Assembly (NCBI GenBank): GCA_949063825.1
Contig: CARSRA010000026.1
Coordinates: 1 to 9,991, forward strand
Reading direction: 5' to 3'
From: an uncultured Candidatus Saccharibacteria bacterium
GTDB taxonomy: Bacteria > Patescibacteriota > Saccharimonadia > Saccharimonadales > Saccharimonadaceae
DNA: 9,991 nt
Below the pieces are notes generated by a model. It saw only the letters and a list, made by a program, of their open reading frames with translations. It searched no databases and was not told where the DNA came from. The position numbers and the translations under genes were made by a program. Below are positions 1 through 7,777 of this stretch, piece by piece (the first letter of the stretch is position 1; each line of letters opens with the position of its first letter).

Positions 1-2075
1 TCGAAATAACAGACGCGACAAAAAATACAGCAAAAACTATTTTAAAGGTCGCCTCAAAGACCACACCGCCGAAGACTACACCAAAGATCACTTCGAAAAT
101 TCCCCATCAAACCCCACCAGAAGTTAAAGTTTCGGACAATGACAAACCGGGCAACTCAAAAAAGTTCGATTGGCGTAAAACTTGGCGCAAGCATCCGATG
201 CCAGCCATTCTGCGCATTCCATGTTTAATATTCTTGTTAGCTGGTGCCGCAATTTTGTTTACTTGGTTCATTTTTTGGCGCACAAATAGCTGCGACGCAA
301 CTGTTGTGGCAGATTTCATTGGACGCAAGCCCGAGCTCTTCACTTATAGTTGCATAATCATCTTCTTCTTAATGTCAGTCATAGCGGCGATAACTTGGCA
401 CGTGTTTTTTACGATCGGTTTTTCCTTTGCCGCCGCAAGTATTCTCACCTTCATTAGCATGCAAAAATTCGAGCTACGCGAAGAGCCATTGTTACCGAGT
501 GACTTCGTCTTTGCTGGGCAAACTGGGAATCTAATCGGTATGGTAGACGCGGGTGCAATTTGGCGATTAGTCATCGGGGTTATCCTGATTTTAATAGGTA
601 GCGTTCTGTTGGAAATCTATGTTTGCAAGATGCTCGGTAAGCGCCTTAAGGGGCTTCCATGGTGGGAAAAATATTCCTTAATTCCACGCGCTACTTATAC
701 TACAGTTGCAGTCACTGGTCTTGTTATGGTTACTGGGCCAATTTTCAGGCACGAAAATCCGGAATGGCTACACGATTTTACTGCCGTGGCCTGGGACCAA
801 ACTCAAACGTTTGGTCATAATGGCTTTATCTTGGATTTCGTATCTAACATGCGTAAAACTGCCGCTGCAAAACCTGCAGGTTATGGCCCCGAAGCAATCA
901 GGGAAATTGCCGAAAAATACCAAGCGATCAAAGAAGCGGATGATGAAAATCGCAAACCGCTCGACGAAATTGCTGATCAAATTTTTATTATTCTCGACGA
1001 AAGTTTTTACGATCCCAGCATAATTAAAGATTACTACGATTACGGTAATAAAGATGTGCTTCCCACAGTGCACAAGATCTTCAAGAAATATCCTAGCGGG
1101 TATATGTACTCACCAGGTTACGGTGGTTCCACTGCAAATATAGAATTTGAAGTTCAGACTGGCTATTCAAACTATTGGGCAAACTCATATCCATATATTG
1201 ATGTTGTTTCAAAGAGCGGCTCAGTGCTCAGCGCAGCCAATTGGGCCAAAAAATACGGGTTCAATACCCAGGCCGTGCATGCGTACTGGGGCAACATGTA
1301 TAGCCGCTCAACAGCCTACCCAATTCTCGGTTATGACGATTTTGTTGACATGGATGAGATGACCATTCGTCGTTACGAACCTGGTACAGCGTGGCCAAAC
1401 GACAATGCTATCTTCGACGAAGCGCTTGATCTCACTGATGGTCGTAATCCCATCTTAGTAAACATTGTCACGATGCAAAACCACGCTGGTTATACATCGC
1501 AAAATTACCCATATCTTGAATATAGGGTTAAAAATGGCAGCCGCAAAGATGAAATTAGCACTTACTATCAGCTACTGAACGCCACCGATGAATATCTCGA
1601 TGACCTGATCACAAAATTAGAAAGTTCAAAAGAGCGCAGCGTAATACTTTGGTTCGGTGATCACGCTGCTGGGATCTTCCCCGAACTAGCCGAATCTGAG
1701 AACAAATCCGAACGCGATCTTACTCGACTCACTCCGTATTTTATCTGGGCTAACTTTGATCTAGAAAGCGATACTAAAAAAGCTCTAACAAATACCGCTA
1801 AAAAGAACCAGGAATTAGGATTCGATTTCTCGATGGTTGAAGGCGTAGACCTGCCTACCACTACGCCGAACTGTTTACTTAACCAGCTGTATAACACTTT
1901 AGGTGCCGAAAAACCAGCGTTCTTCTACCTACTAGATGCGGTGTGTGAAGACACGCCAATTATCACCGGAGCCTACTACACAAACAACCAGATACCTGTT
2001 AGCGATATTCTAAGGGAATATGAGTTAGTAAATTACGACATTATGAACGGTTACCAATATTGGGACGGAGAATAA
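1..2075 (+). CDS. LTA synthase-like sulfatase-fold membrane protein (5' partial)
   Basis: Probable LtaS-type enzyme that polymerises glycerol-phosphate (or a related unit) on the outer face of the cytoplasmic membrane. The obvious ATG is at 198, but the frame is open back to position 3 and encodes about 65 more Lys/Thr/Pro-rich residues, so the gene is cut by the window edge and its real start is unknown. Counting from the ATG at 198, about five membrane helices lie at roughly 7-28, 48-68, 72-92, 121-144 and 167-184, followed by an extracellular sulfatase-fold domain. The metal-ligand Glu is E268 (ILDESF), the nucleophile Thr is T312 (GGSTANIEFE), a substrate-site MQNHAG follows, and D488-H489 (FGDH) are metal ligands. 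The E-T and T-D spacings (44 and 176) nearly match those of Staphylococcus aureus LtaS (E255, T300, D475). The polymer made is not known from sequence. The gene converges on metG, 16 nt away. Family assignment is firm; substrate is inferred. Confidence 0.9.
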   Translation, partial: EITDATKNTAKTILKVASKTTPPKTTPKITSKIPHQTPPEVKVSDNDKPGNSKKFDWRKTWRKHPMPAILRIPCLIFLLAGAAILFTWFIFWRTNSCDATVVADFIGRKPELFTYSCIIIFFLMSVIAAITWHVFFTIGFSFAAASILTFISMQKFELREEPLLPSDFVFAGQTGNLIGMVDAGAIWRLVIGVILILIGSVLLEIYVCKMLGKRLKGLPWWEKYSLIPRATYTTVAVTGLVMVTGPIFRHENPEWLHDFTAVAWDQTQTFGHNGFILDFVSNMRKTAAAKPAGYGPEAIREIAEKYQAIKEADDENRKPLDEIADQIFIILDESFYDPSIIKDYYDYGNKDVLPTVHKIFKKYPSGYMYSPGYGGSTANIEFEVQTGYSNYWANSYPYIDVVSKSGSVLSAANWAKKYGFNTQAVHAYWGNMYSRSTAYPILGYDDFVDMDEMTIRRYEPGTAWPNDNAIFDEALDLTDGRNPILVNIVTMQNHAGYTSQNYPYLEYRVKNGSRKDEISTYYQLLNATDEYLDDLITKLESSKERSVILWFGDHAAGIFPELAESENKSERDLTRLTPYFIWANFDLESDTKKALTNTAKKNQELGFDFSMVEGVDLPTTTPNCLLNQLYNTLGAEKPAFFYLLDAVCEDTPIITGAYYTNNQIPVSDILREYELVNYDIMNGYQYWDGE

Positions 2076-2080
2076 GAGCA

Positions 2081-2111
2081 ATCTAGACAGCCTATCTTAG
2101 ATGATCTTTTT
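2081..2111 (+). terminator. weak hairpin plus T5, possible terminator of the LtaS-like gene
   Basis: ATCTA at 2081-2085 can pair with TAGAT at 2098-2102, with a G-T wobble inside and a 10-nt loop. It is followed 4 nt later by five T residues (2107-2111). The stem is short and AT-rich and overlaps the 3' end of metG, so it is only a weak candidate. It is the only terminator-like element seen between the two convergent genes. Confidence 0.22.
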
Positions 2112-3534
2112 CAGACGAACTATTTTTCGGGAAAAGTGGGGTTTTGGGTGGAGTGATTTCCCCGCTTGCAAAAACTGCTTCAATTTTTTCCGCAGTTTGC
2201 GGCAAGAATGGCTCTAGCAAATGTGCGACACTCAACATCTGCGAAACAAGCGTATTCAAGACATCTTGAAGTTCCTCCGTCTTACCGGCTTTCGCCAGCT
2301 CCCATGGCTTCTGTTCATCAATAGCTTTATTTAGTTCCTGGATTTTCTTCCAAACATAGGAGAAAGCCTTAGAGAATTCGCACTCATCCATCAGCTCGAT
2401 ATACTCAAACGGCAAATTCATAACGCGCTCACCGGCTGATATCTGATTCTTATGGCAAAGCGTCGCAAGGCGCTGTACAAGATTTCCAAGATCGTTTGCA
2501 AGCTCGTTATTATAGGCATCATCGAACTTCTGCCAAGTAAAATCCGAGTCCGCAAAAGTATCAACATGCATGAGGAAGAAATACCGCATGCCATCAAGCC
2601 CATGACGATCCAGAGCTTCGATCGGATCGACTACATTACCAATACTTTTGCTCATCTTTTGGCCATCAGAGAGCACGTGCCCGTGCACAACCATCTTTCG
2701 CGGCAATTCCAACCCTAGACCGATCAAGATCGCTGGCCAAATTATAGTATGAAAACGCAAAATATCTTTTCCGATAAATTGCGCAGCGGCTGGCCACCAA
2801 GCCGCAATGTCTTGATCCGGATAACCAAGCGTCGTAATATAATTTGGCAAAGCATCCATCCAAACATACATCACCTGCGAATCATCACCCGGTACTGGCA
2901 CCCCCCAACTCAAACTCCCTCGCGGCCTAGAAATTGAAACATCCGGTGCGTCCTCCAGTAATTTAAGGGCTTCTTCGGATCGAAAATGTGGTAATATTTC
3001 CATTTCACCCTGCTCAATACGTCGACGAATCTCATCTTTAAAATCAGCAATCCTGAGATAATAATTTTTTTCCGTCAGCTTCTGATACGGCTTTTGATGA
3101 TCTGGACAGACACCGCCATTTTCGTTATATTCTTTTTCAGTGACAAAGCTCTCGCATCCTTCGCAATACCAACCATCATACTCGCTAGCATAGATATGAT
3201 CCGCTAATTTTTGCCAAATCTCTTGGCAACGCCGAATATGCTCTGGATCAGTTGTACGAATAAAATCTGTATACGAAATATCAAGTTTATCAATAAAACT
3301 ACGAAACTTATTTGAATTTTCGGTAGTATAAGCCTCGATATCAATTCCGGCTTTCTTAGCTGAAGCAAAAACTTTATTCCCATGTTCATCGGTCCCAGCT
3401 GAGAAACGCACTTCGTTCCCAGCAAGCCTCTCGTAACGCGCATAAACATCCGCCAATAAATAATCCATCACATGCCCAATATGTGGATTACCGTTAACAT
3501 ATGGAATTGCGGTACAGAGATAAACTTTTTTCAT
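2092..3534 (-). CDS. metG: Methionyl-tRNA synthetase
   Basis: Class Ia aminoacyl-tRNA synthetase that charges tRNA-Met in the cytoplasm. The Rossmann catalytic core carries the HIGH signature at residues 18-21 (NGNPHIGH) and the KMSKS loop at 293-297. The connective-peptide insert has one zinc knuckle with C124, C127, C143 and H146, the CxxC/CxxH form also found in Thermus-type enzymes. The alpha-helical anticodon-binding domain follows to the end. At 480 aa the protein is short: it has no C-terminal EMAP/Trbp111-like tRNA-binding domain, as is common in reduced genomes. The ATG at 3534 is the only sensible start, lying 14 codons before the conserved NGNPHIGH block. It is preceded at 7 nt by an extended -10 box and has no Shine-Dalgarno sequence. 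It follows rsmA after 72 nt and probably has its own promoter. Confidence 0.97.
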   Translation of the reverse strand: MKKVYLCTAIPYVNGNPHIGHVMDYLLADVYARYERLAGNEVRFSAGTDEHGNKVFASAKKAGIDIEAYTTENSNKFRSFIDKLDISYTDFIRTTDPEHIRRCQEIWQKLADHIYASEYDGWYCEGCESFVTEKEYNENGGVCPDHQKPYQKLTEKNYYLRIADFKDEIRRRIEQGEMEILPHFRSEEALKLLEDAPDVSISRPRGSLSWGVPVPGDDSQVMYVWMDALPNYITTLGYPDQDIAAWWPAAAQFIGKDILRFHTIIWPAILIGLGLELPRKMVVHGHVLSDGQKMSKSIGNVVDPIEALDRHGLDGMRYFFLMHVDTFADSDFTWQKFDDAYNNELANDLGNLVQRLATLCHKNQISAGERVMNLPFEYIELMDECEFSKAFSYVWKKIQELNKAIDEQKPWELAKAGKTEELQDVLNTLVSQMLSVAHLLEPFLPQTAEKIEAVFASGEITPPKTPLFPKNSSSEKDHLR

Positions 3535-3541
3535 ACTTTAA

Positions 3542-3550
3542 ATTATATCA
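3542..3550 (-). promoter_or_regulatory. Extended -10 promoter of metG, probably leaderless
   Basis: On the minus strand, TGA-TATAAT reads 3550 to 3542, a TGN-extended consensus -10 box. Only 7 nt (TTAAAGT) separate it from the metG ATG, so a normal start site would fall on or next to the A of ATG. No good -35 is seen at 16-18 nt, which is typical of extended -10 promoters. Confidence 0.6.
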
Positions 3551-3606
3551 TATAATACAAGAACTTTATATGCAAATTTCCTGATAGTCGCCCTCGGTTT
3601 ACGCGC

Positions 3607-4362
3607 CTAGGCCATATAGTCTTGTGCTAGATTCTCCCAATCCAATAAACCGAGATCTTCGGCTCGAGCGTCGGGGTTAATCCCTGCTTCAGATAGCTTC
3701 TCTCGCCAAAAATCACGGGTCCGAGCAGTACCCACAGCCAAATTAGCAACTAATTTCTTGCGCGGAGCCGCAAAACCAATCTTAGCAAGCTTTAAATATT
3801 TTGGGTCAATTACTGGTTCCGCTCGAGGATCCAAGACGATTATCTGACTATCTACTTTAGGTGGCGGCGTAAATTCCTCTGCTCGCACTACCTGCGCCAA
3901 TTTTACTTCAGCTAAATTCTGAGCATATAATCCGAGTAGGTTGTACTTTCCTTCGGTAGCCGCAATACGCTCAGCCACTTCTTTTTGTATCAAAAGCACG
4001 ATACGTGCCGGACGATGTTTCTCATCAAGTAATTTCCTGACAATTGGCGACGTAATATAATACGGGATATTCCCCACTACAGTATAGTCCGTAAGCGGAA
4101 TCTCAAACTGCAATATGTCCGCATTAATTACCTCCAAGTCTTTACCGGGAAATTGTGCCGGTAGTTTCCTGGCGAGATCCGCATCATACTCTACGGCAAT
4201 GACTTTATCAAACCGTTTGAGTAAACTCGAAGTAAGCGTCCCCAATCCTGGGCCAATCTCAAGGCATGTCGTAATTTGCTGCGTCACTGCGAGCTCAGCA
4301 ATCTCGTCTAAGATCACCCGATTCTTCAGCCAATGTTGACCAAGAGACTTCTTGTTTTTCAT
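3607..4362 (-). CDS. rsmA: 16S rRNA dimethyladenosine transferase
   Basis: RsmA/KsgA dimethylates the two adjacent adenosines in the 3'-terminal hairpin of 16S rRNA using S-adenosylmethionine, a late step in small-subunit assembly. With the start at 4362 the protein is 251 aa, close to the family's usual 260-275. Visible signatures are the N-terminal SLGQHWLKN block, the SAM-binding motif I LEIGPGLG (residues 34-41), the catalytic motif IV NIPYY (98-102) and QKEVAERI. A longer frame begins at 4416, but those 18 extra residues overlap the upstream transglycosylase gene, and the family's N-terminus matches the ATG at 4362. That ATG lies 1 nt after the upstream TAA and has no Shine-Dalgarno sequence, so translation is probably coupled by reinitiation. 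Cotranscribed with the wall hydrolase gene. Confidence 0.96.
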   Translation of the reverse strand: MKNKKSLGQHWLKNRVILDEIAELAVTQQITTCLEIGPGLGTLTSSLLKRFDKVIAVEYDADLARKLPAQFPGKDLEVINADILQFEIPLTDYTVVGNIPYYITSPIVRKLLDEKHRPARIVLLIQKEVAERIAATEGKYNLLGLYAQNLAEVKLAQVVRAEEFTPPPKVDSQIIVLDPRAEPVIDPKYLKLAKIGFAAPRKKLVANLAVGTARTRDFWREKLSEAGINPDARAEDLGLLDWENLAQDYMA

Positions 4363-4363
4363 T

Positions 4364-5398
4364 TTAATACCAATGGTGCTTCCACCAGTAATCCATTGCC
4401 TGGTTCCAGCCACCATAACGCGATGCTACGTAATGCGCCATCCACTTGATCTGAGTAATTGGATTCGTCTCCCAGTCAGCACCATACGCACTCATTTTGC
4501 TGCCCGGTAAAGCTTGCGGAATACCATAGGCGCCCGAAGGATTCGCTGCATCAACTCGACAGCCCGACTCGTGATAGATCAGATCAAGCGCCGCCGGCAG
4601 ATCTGCTTCCGATACGCCAGCCTGACGAGCCCACTCAGCACATTTGGCTCGCTCTGGCGCAATCGATGCCTTTGCGCCGACTACTACGATTTCTGTCACA
4701 GGCTGTTTTTTGATTTCTTCTGAGACCAATGCGCGATTTACTTCGACATTATTTTGGAAATCAACCTTATAAACTAATGCCTTTTTGCCTTCTTCGCCGG
4801 CTCGCTCGAGATAAGTCTCACCTTTTGAGAGATTATAATCTAGACGTTTTTCGGTCGCATATGGGATTGATTCTTCGACGGTCACACTACGACCTCCGTT
4901 ACGTATTAGACGGTAAGTCGAAACTGCTCCAGCCTGTAAAAAATTACCGTTAAATTCCTTCTCAAATTCGTCACCATCATATATCATGAGCCCGGCCTCC
5001 TCAGCAATCTGCTCAGGGTCGTAGCTCGCCGTCATGACATAATGTTTTTCGACGCCATCCAATACGATCGCCGGGCGCGCCCGATAAATGTTAATTTTAT
5101 AGTCACCTTCGATTAAAATATCTAATCCAGGCTCAACGATGTCGGTTTCAACTAGCTGGATCTCCGAACGCTCCAATACTTCTGCGACCGTAGCTGGACC
5201 AGTTTTCACTGTAAGGGTTGTATTTTGGTCATAAATCGTCACAAAAAACTCATCGCCAACAGTCTGGATCGGAGTACCATCATCCGCGTAAGCCGGTTCA
5301 TGATGCGCAAAAACTTTCCATGCAAAACCAACACTTGCCACCATCAACAGCGCAGCGCTCAGTAAATACTTCAACCGGAAATTTTTGAGTTTCATCAT
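4364..5398 (-). CDS. RpfB/YabE-like cell-wall lytic transglycosylase (DUF348-G5-lysozyme-like)
   Basis: Secreted or membrane-anchored peptidoglycan hydrolase. A hydrophobic N-terminal segment (about residues 10-31, signal peptide or anchor) is followed by two DUF348-type repeats (about 51-96 and 101-158), a G5 domain (about 160-243, in the usual place after DUF348) and a C-terminal lysozyme-like domain (about 250-344). The catalytic Glu is E277 in YHESGC, followed by NPSGAYGIPQ, a soluble lytic transglycosylase/lysozyme-like signature. C253 and C280 might form a disulfide. The architecture is that of actinobacterial RpfB and Firmicutes YabE, but the catalytic domain looks SLT-like rather than classical Rpf. 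Two consecutive ATGs occur at 5398 and 5395. AAGGAA (5406-5401) leaves 2 nt to the first and 5 nt to the second, so 5395 is the likelier start. The gene lies directly before rsmA, as rpfB does before ksgA in mycobacteria. Confidence 0.88.
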   Translation of the reverse strand: MMKLKNFRLKYLLSAALLMVASVGFAWKVFAHHEPAYADDGTPIQTVGDEFFVTIYDQNTTLTVKTGPATVAEVLERSEIQLVETDIVEPGLDILIEGDYKINIYRARPAIVLDGVEKHYVMTASYDPEQIAEEAGLMIYDGDEFEKEFNGNFLQAGAVSTYRLIRNGGRSVTVEESIPYATEKRLDYNLSKGETYLERAGEEGKKALVYKVDFQNNVEVNRALVSEEIKKQPVTEIVVVGAKASIAPERAKCAEWARQAGVSEADLPAALDLIYHESGCRVDAANPSGAYGIPQALPGSKMSAYGADWETNPITQIKWMAHYVASRYGGWNQAMDYWWKHHWY

Positions 5399-5400
5399 AT

Positions 5401-5406
5401 TTCCTT
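5401..5406 (-). promoter_or_regulatory. Shine-Dalgarno site of the transglycosylase gene
   Basis: AAGGAA on the minus strand lies 2 nt before the ATG at 5398 and 5 nt before the ATG at 5395. The spacing favours the second ATG. It is the only clear ribosome binding site in the window. Confidence 0.6.
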
Positions 5407-5412
5407 AATCTT

Positions 5413-5418
5413 ATTATA
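5413..5418 (-). promoter_or_regulatory. Possible proximal -10 box of the transglycosylase gene
   Basis: A perfect TATAAT on the minus strand lies 14 nt before the first ATG. There is no TGN extension and no convincing -35 at 16-18 nt, so it may be a chance match in an AT-rich leader. Confidence 0.3.
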
Positions 5419-5483
5419 CTATATTTTTCCAATCTAAGGCTATTTATGTCTCTAATTCACGCCCAAACTAAGCCTATCCCTCT

Positions 5484-5512
5484 ATTGTATCACAGATCCT
5501 ACAAAAAGTCAA
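5484..5512 (-). promoter_or_regulatory. Sigma-70 promoter for the transglycosylase-rsmA unit
   Basis: On the minus strand, TTGACT (5512-5507) and TACAAT (5489-5484) are separated by exactly 17 nt, and TGA directly before the -10 gives an extended -10. Each hexamer matches 5 of 6 consensus positions. The expected start is near 5477, giving an untranslated leader of about 80 nt in which AGGCT (5474-5470) could pair with AGCCT near 5440. The promoter lies in the 189-nt gap between pcrA and the transglycosylase gene. Nothing else in that gap is recognisable except a short AGATC/GATCT inverted repeat (5542-5557) with no U-tract. Confidence 0.65.
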
Positions 5513-5587
5513 GCATTATGACACGGATCTTCGCTGCTCCAAGATCATTGTCGATCTCATGTCTTATAGGCGATTTTTATTAATGCT

Positions 5588-7762
5588 TTATCCCTGATAA
5601 ATCGGGACATCGTCTGGAAAAGGGTCACTAGCGTCAAAATCGCCGAACTCACCATCCGGATCTCCACCCAGCAAGCCATATTCGCTTTCCCCTGCGCCAC
5701 GACCTACAGTTTTGCGTTTGCCACCAAAACTAGCCGGACCAGCGCCTCCATCAATCTCCTCCGAACCAGCGAATACCGCCTCACCGTAAGGATTGTAGCC
5801 TAGCTCCAAAAGAAAACGCGAAGGCATATTATAATTTCGACCACCAAAGCTATAACGCGAACCAGCAAAAGTCAGAAAGAGATCGCGCATCGCTCGTGTC
5901 ATCCCAACATATGCTAGACGGCGTTCTTCCTCGAGTTCGGCATCACCATCCATCGCGCGGCTACTCGGGAATAGTCCATCTTCCATACCTACAATGAAAA
6001 CTACTGGGAACTCCAATCCTTTTGCGGCATGCAGAGTCATTAACGAGACTACGTCATCTCCAGCCGATTCATCCACCGAACTGAGCAATGCAGCATCGGC
6101 CAAAAAGTCCTCCAAGCGCTCGTATACGCTAGCATTGCTGGCTAGCACCTCAAGGTTCTGCATGCGTTCAACACCATCCGGAGTATCAATATGTAATAAA
6201 TCAGCAAAATTAAACTCTCGTACGATACGCTCAACGATTTCCGCTACTGGGACAGCCGTGACCGTCTCTGCACCACCCGCCTGCATCTCATCTATTAATC
6301 CATCTACGCCGTCGTTATTTGCGCCGCTATTGCGCATATCTTGCAAGAAATCTGCTATTTTGTTTAAACTACTACTAGCCCGTGCTGGTAATCGCAGTTC
6401 TTTGGCAGCCTGATTCAAATAAGTAAAATCTTGCTCTGGGTGCGTAGCCATGTAAGTCTGAATTTTTTCGCGTGATTTATCGCCTACGCCTGACAGAATG
6501 TTTTTGACTACACGCTCAAAACTTACACTGTCGTTCGGATTTAGGATCAAGTGCATTACCGCTAAGACGTCTTTTACTTCTTTACGATCATAAAAACGTA
6601 CTCCGCCAATGATCTTATACGGGATTCTCTCGGATATAAAAGCTTTCTCAAACGCCGAAGACTGCGCATTTGTACGATATAATACCGCAAAATCGCTATA
6701 CTTGTTGGACTTTCCGACCTTCAAACGTTCAATTTGCCGTGCAACGTAAGTTGCCTCAGCCACTTCGTCCACTAGACTCTCAATCGTAATCGGATTGCCG
6801 GCACCAGCTTCCGTAAAAAGTGTTTTTTCGGTCCGAGTTTTGTTTTGATTAATAATTTTTTGTGAAGCAGCGAGGATATTGCCAGTGCTACGATAATTTT
6901 GCTCAAGTTTAATCACCTTAGCTCCCGGAAAATCACGCTCAAAATTCAAAATATTCGTAAAATCAGCCCCACGCCAAGAATAGATTGACTGCCAATCGTC
7001 ACCTACTACGCAAATATTGCGCTCTGGGCCAAGCAACAATTTAACTAATTTATACTGTACGGCATTCGTATCTTGATACTCATCAATCAGCACATAGCGG
7101 AATTTTTTTTGCCAGCGCGCTCGTGCTTCAGCATTTTTTTCAAATAGTTCCGCTGTCCGGCTCAGCAAATCATCAAAATCGAGTGCCGACGCGGCACGTT
7201 TTTCACGCTCATATTCGACGAAAATCTCGGCAATTTTCTTTTGATTAGGATAAATCGCTTCAGCTTTAGCTTGTTTCGGCGATAGACCTAAATTCTGCCA
7301 ATGACTAATCATATTGCGCACCAACTTTGGTGACAAAGTCTTGTCGCTCGAAAGCCCTCGACTTTTTAAGATCCGGCGCACTAGTACCATCTGATCATCG
7401 CTGTCATAAATCGTAAAATTACGATCAATCCCAGCGGCCTCATATTCAACATGTAAAATCTTCACGCAAATGCCATGGAATGTCCCCATATACGGCATAA
7501 AACCTCGCGATGGCTCACCATTATTCGTATCGCCTTCTAAGAGCCCCCAAAGACGCCTGCGCATTTCTCGCGCTGCCTTTTGAGTAAACGTCACTGCTAA
7601 GATCTGCCAAGGTTGTACTCCATGCTGAATAAGATTCGCGATCCGATGGGTCAGAACTTTAGTTTTGCCAGAACCAGCCCCCGCTAATACCAAAACGGGA
7701 CCCGCTAAAGTCTCAACTGCCTCTTTTTGGGGAGGATTCAAACCCTCGGTAAGCAAACTCAC
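5588..7762 (-). CDS. pcrA: UvrD/PcrA-family superfamily 1A DNA helicase
   Basis: ATP-dependent 3'-5' DNA helicase of repair and replication-conflict resolution, cytoplasmic. SF1A motifs run in order: Q-motif LNPPQKEAV (8-16), Walker A GAGSGKT (28-34), Walker B DEYQD (from D227), motif III GDDWQSIYSWRG, motif IV EQNYRST, motif V around H578 (LHAAKGLEF) and motif VI VGMTRA (619-624, arginine finger R623). The 724-aa length is typical. The tail after about 650 is Gly/Asp-rich and poorly conserved. In PcrA the C-terminus contacts RNA polymerase, but that module is not recognisable here. The start is GTG at 7762: the next in-frame Met falls after Walker A, and a TTG at 7756 is the only near alternative. 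No proper Shine-Dalgarno sequence lies in front. It starts 7 nt after the MFS-like gene's stop. PcrA and UvrD cannot be separated by sequence alone. Confidence 0.95.
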   Translation of the reverse strand: MSLLTEGLNPPQKEAVETLAGPVLVLAGAGSGKTKVLTHRIANLIQHGVQPWQILAVTFTQKAAREMRRRLWGLLEGDTNNGEPSRGFMPYMGTFHGICVKILHVEYEAAGIDRNFTIYDSDDQMVLVRRILKSRGLSSDKTLSPKLVRNMISHWQNLGLSPKQAKAEAIYPNQKKIAEIFVEYEREKRAASALDFDDLLSRTAELFEKNAEARARWQKKFRYVLIDEYQDTNAVQYKLVKLLLGPERNICVVGDDWQSIYSWRGADFTNILNFERDFPGAKVIKLEQNYRSTGNILAASQKIINQNKTRTEKTLFTEAGAGNPITIESLVDEVAEATYVARQIERLKVGKSNKYSDFAVLYRTNAQSSAFEKAFISERIPYKIIGGVRFYDRKEVKDVLAVMHLILNPNDSVSFERVVKNILSGVGDKSREKIQTYMATHPEQDFTYLNQAAKELRLPARASSSLNKIADFLQDMRNSGANNDGVDGLIDEMQAGGAETVTAVPVAEIVERIVREFNFADLLHIDTPDGVERMQNLEVLASNASVYERLEDFLADAALLSSVDESAGDDVVSLMTLHAAKGLEFPVVFIVGMEDGLFPSSRAMDGDAELEEERRLAYVGMTRAMRDLFLTFAGSRYSFGGRNYNMPSRFLLELGYNPYGEAVFAGSEEIDGGAGPASFGGKRKTVGRGAGESEYGLLGGDPDGEFGDFDASDPFPDDVPIYQG

Positions 7763-7768
7763 CTTTTT

Positions 7769-7777
7769 ATTATAGCA
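7769..7777 (-). promoter_or_regulatory. Extended -10 box of pcrA overlapping the upstream stop codon
   Basis: TGC-TATAAT reads 7777 to 7769 on the minus strand. The TAA stop of the MFS-like gene (7772-7770) lies inside the hexamer. Six nt (AAAAAG) separate it from the pcrA GTG, so the start site would coincide with GTG. The alternative is simple read-through from the upstream gene with a chance TATAAT. Confidence 0.5.

Noticed and set aside
5542..5557. AGATC/GATCT inverted repeat as terminator of pcrA
   Set aside because: Only 5 bp, with no U-tract on either strand.
5994..6413. 139-codon + strand frame inside pcrA
   Set aside because: It is antisense to well-conserved helicase motifs V and VI and neighbouring sequence, with Ser-rich composition expected of a shadow frame and no initiation signals.
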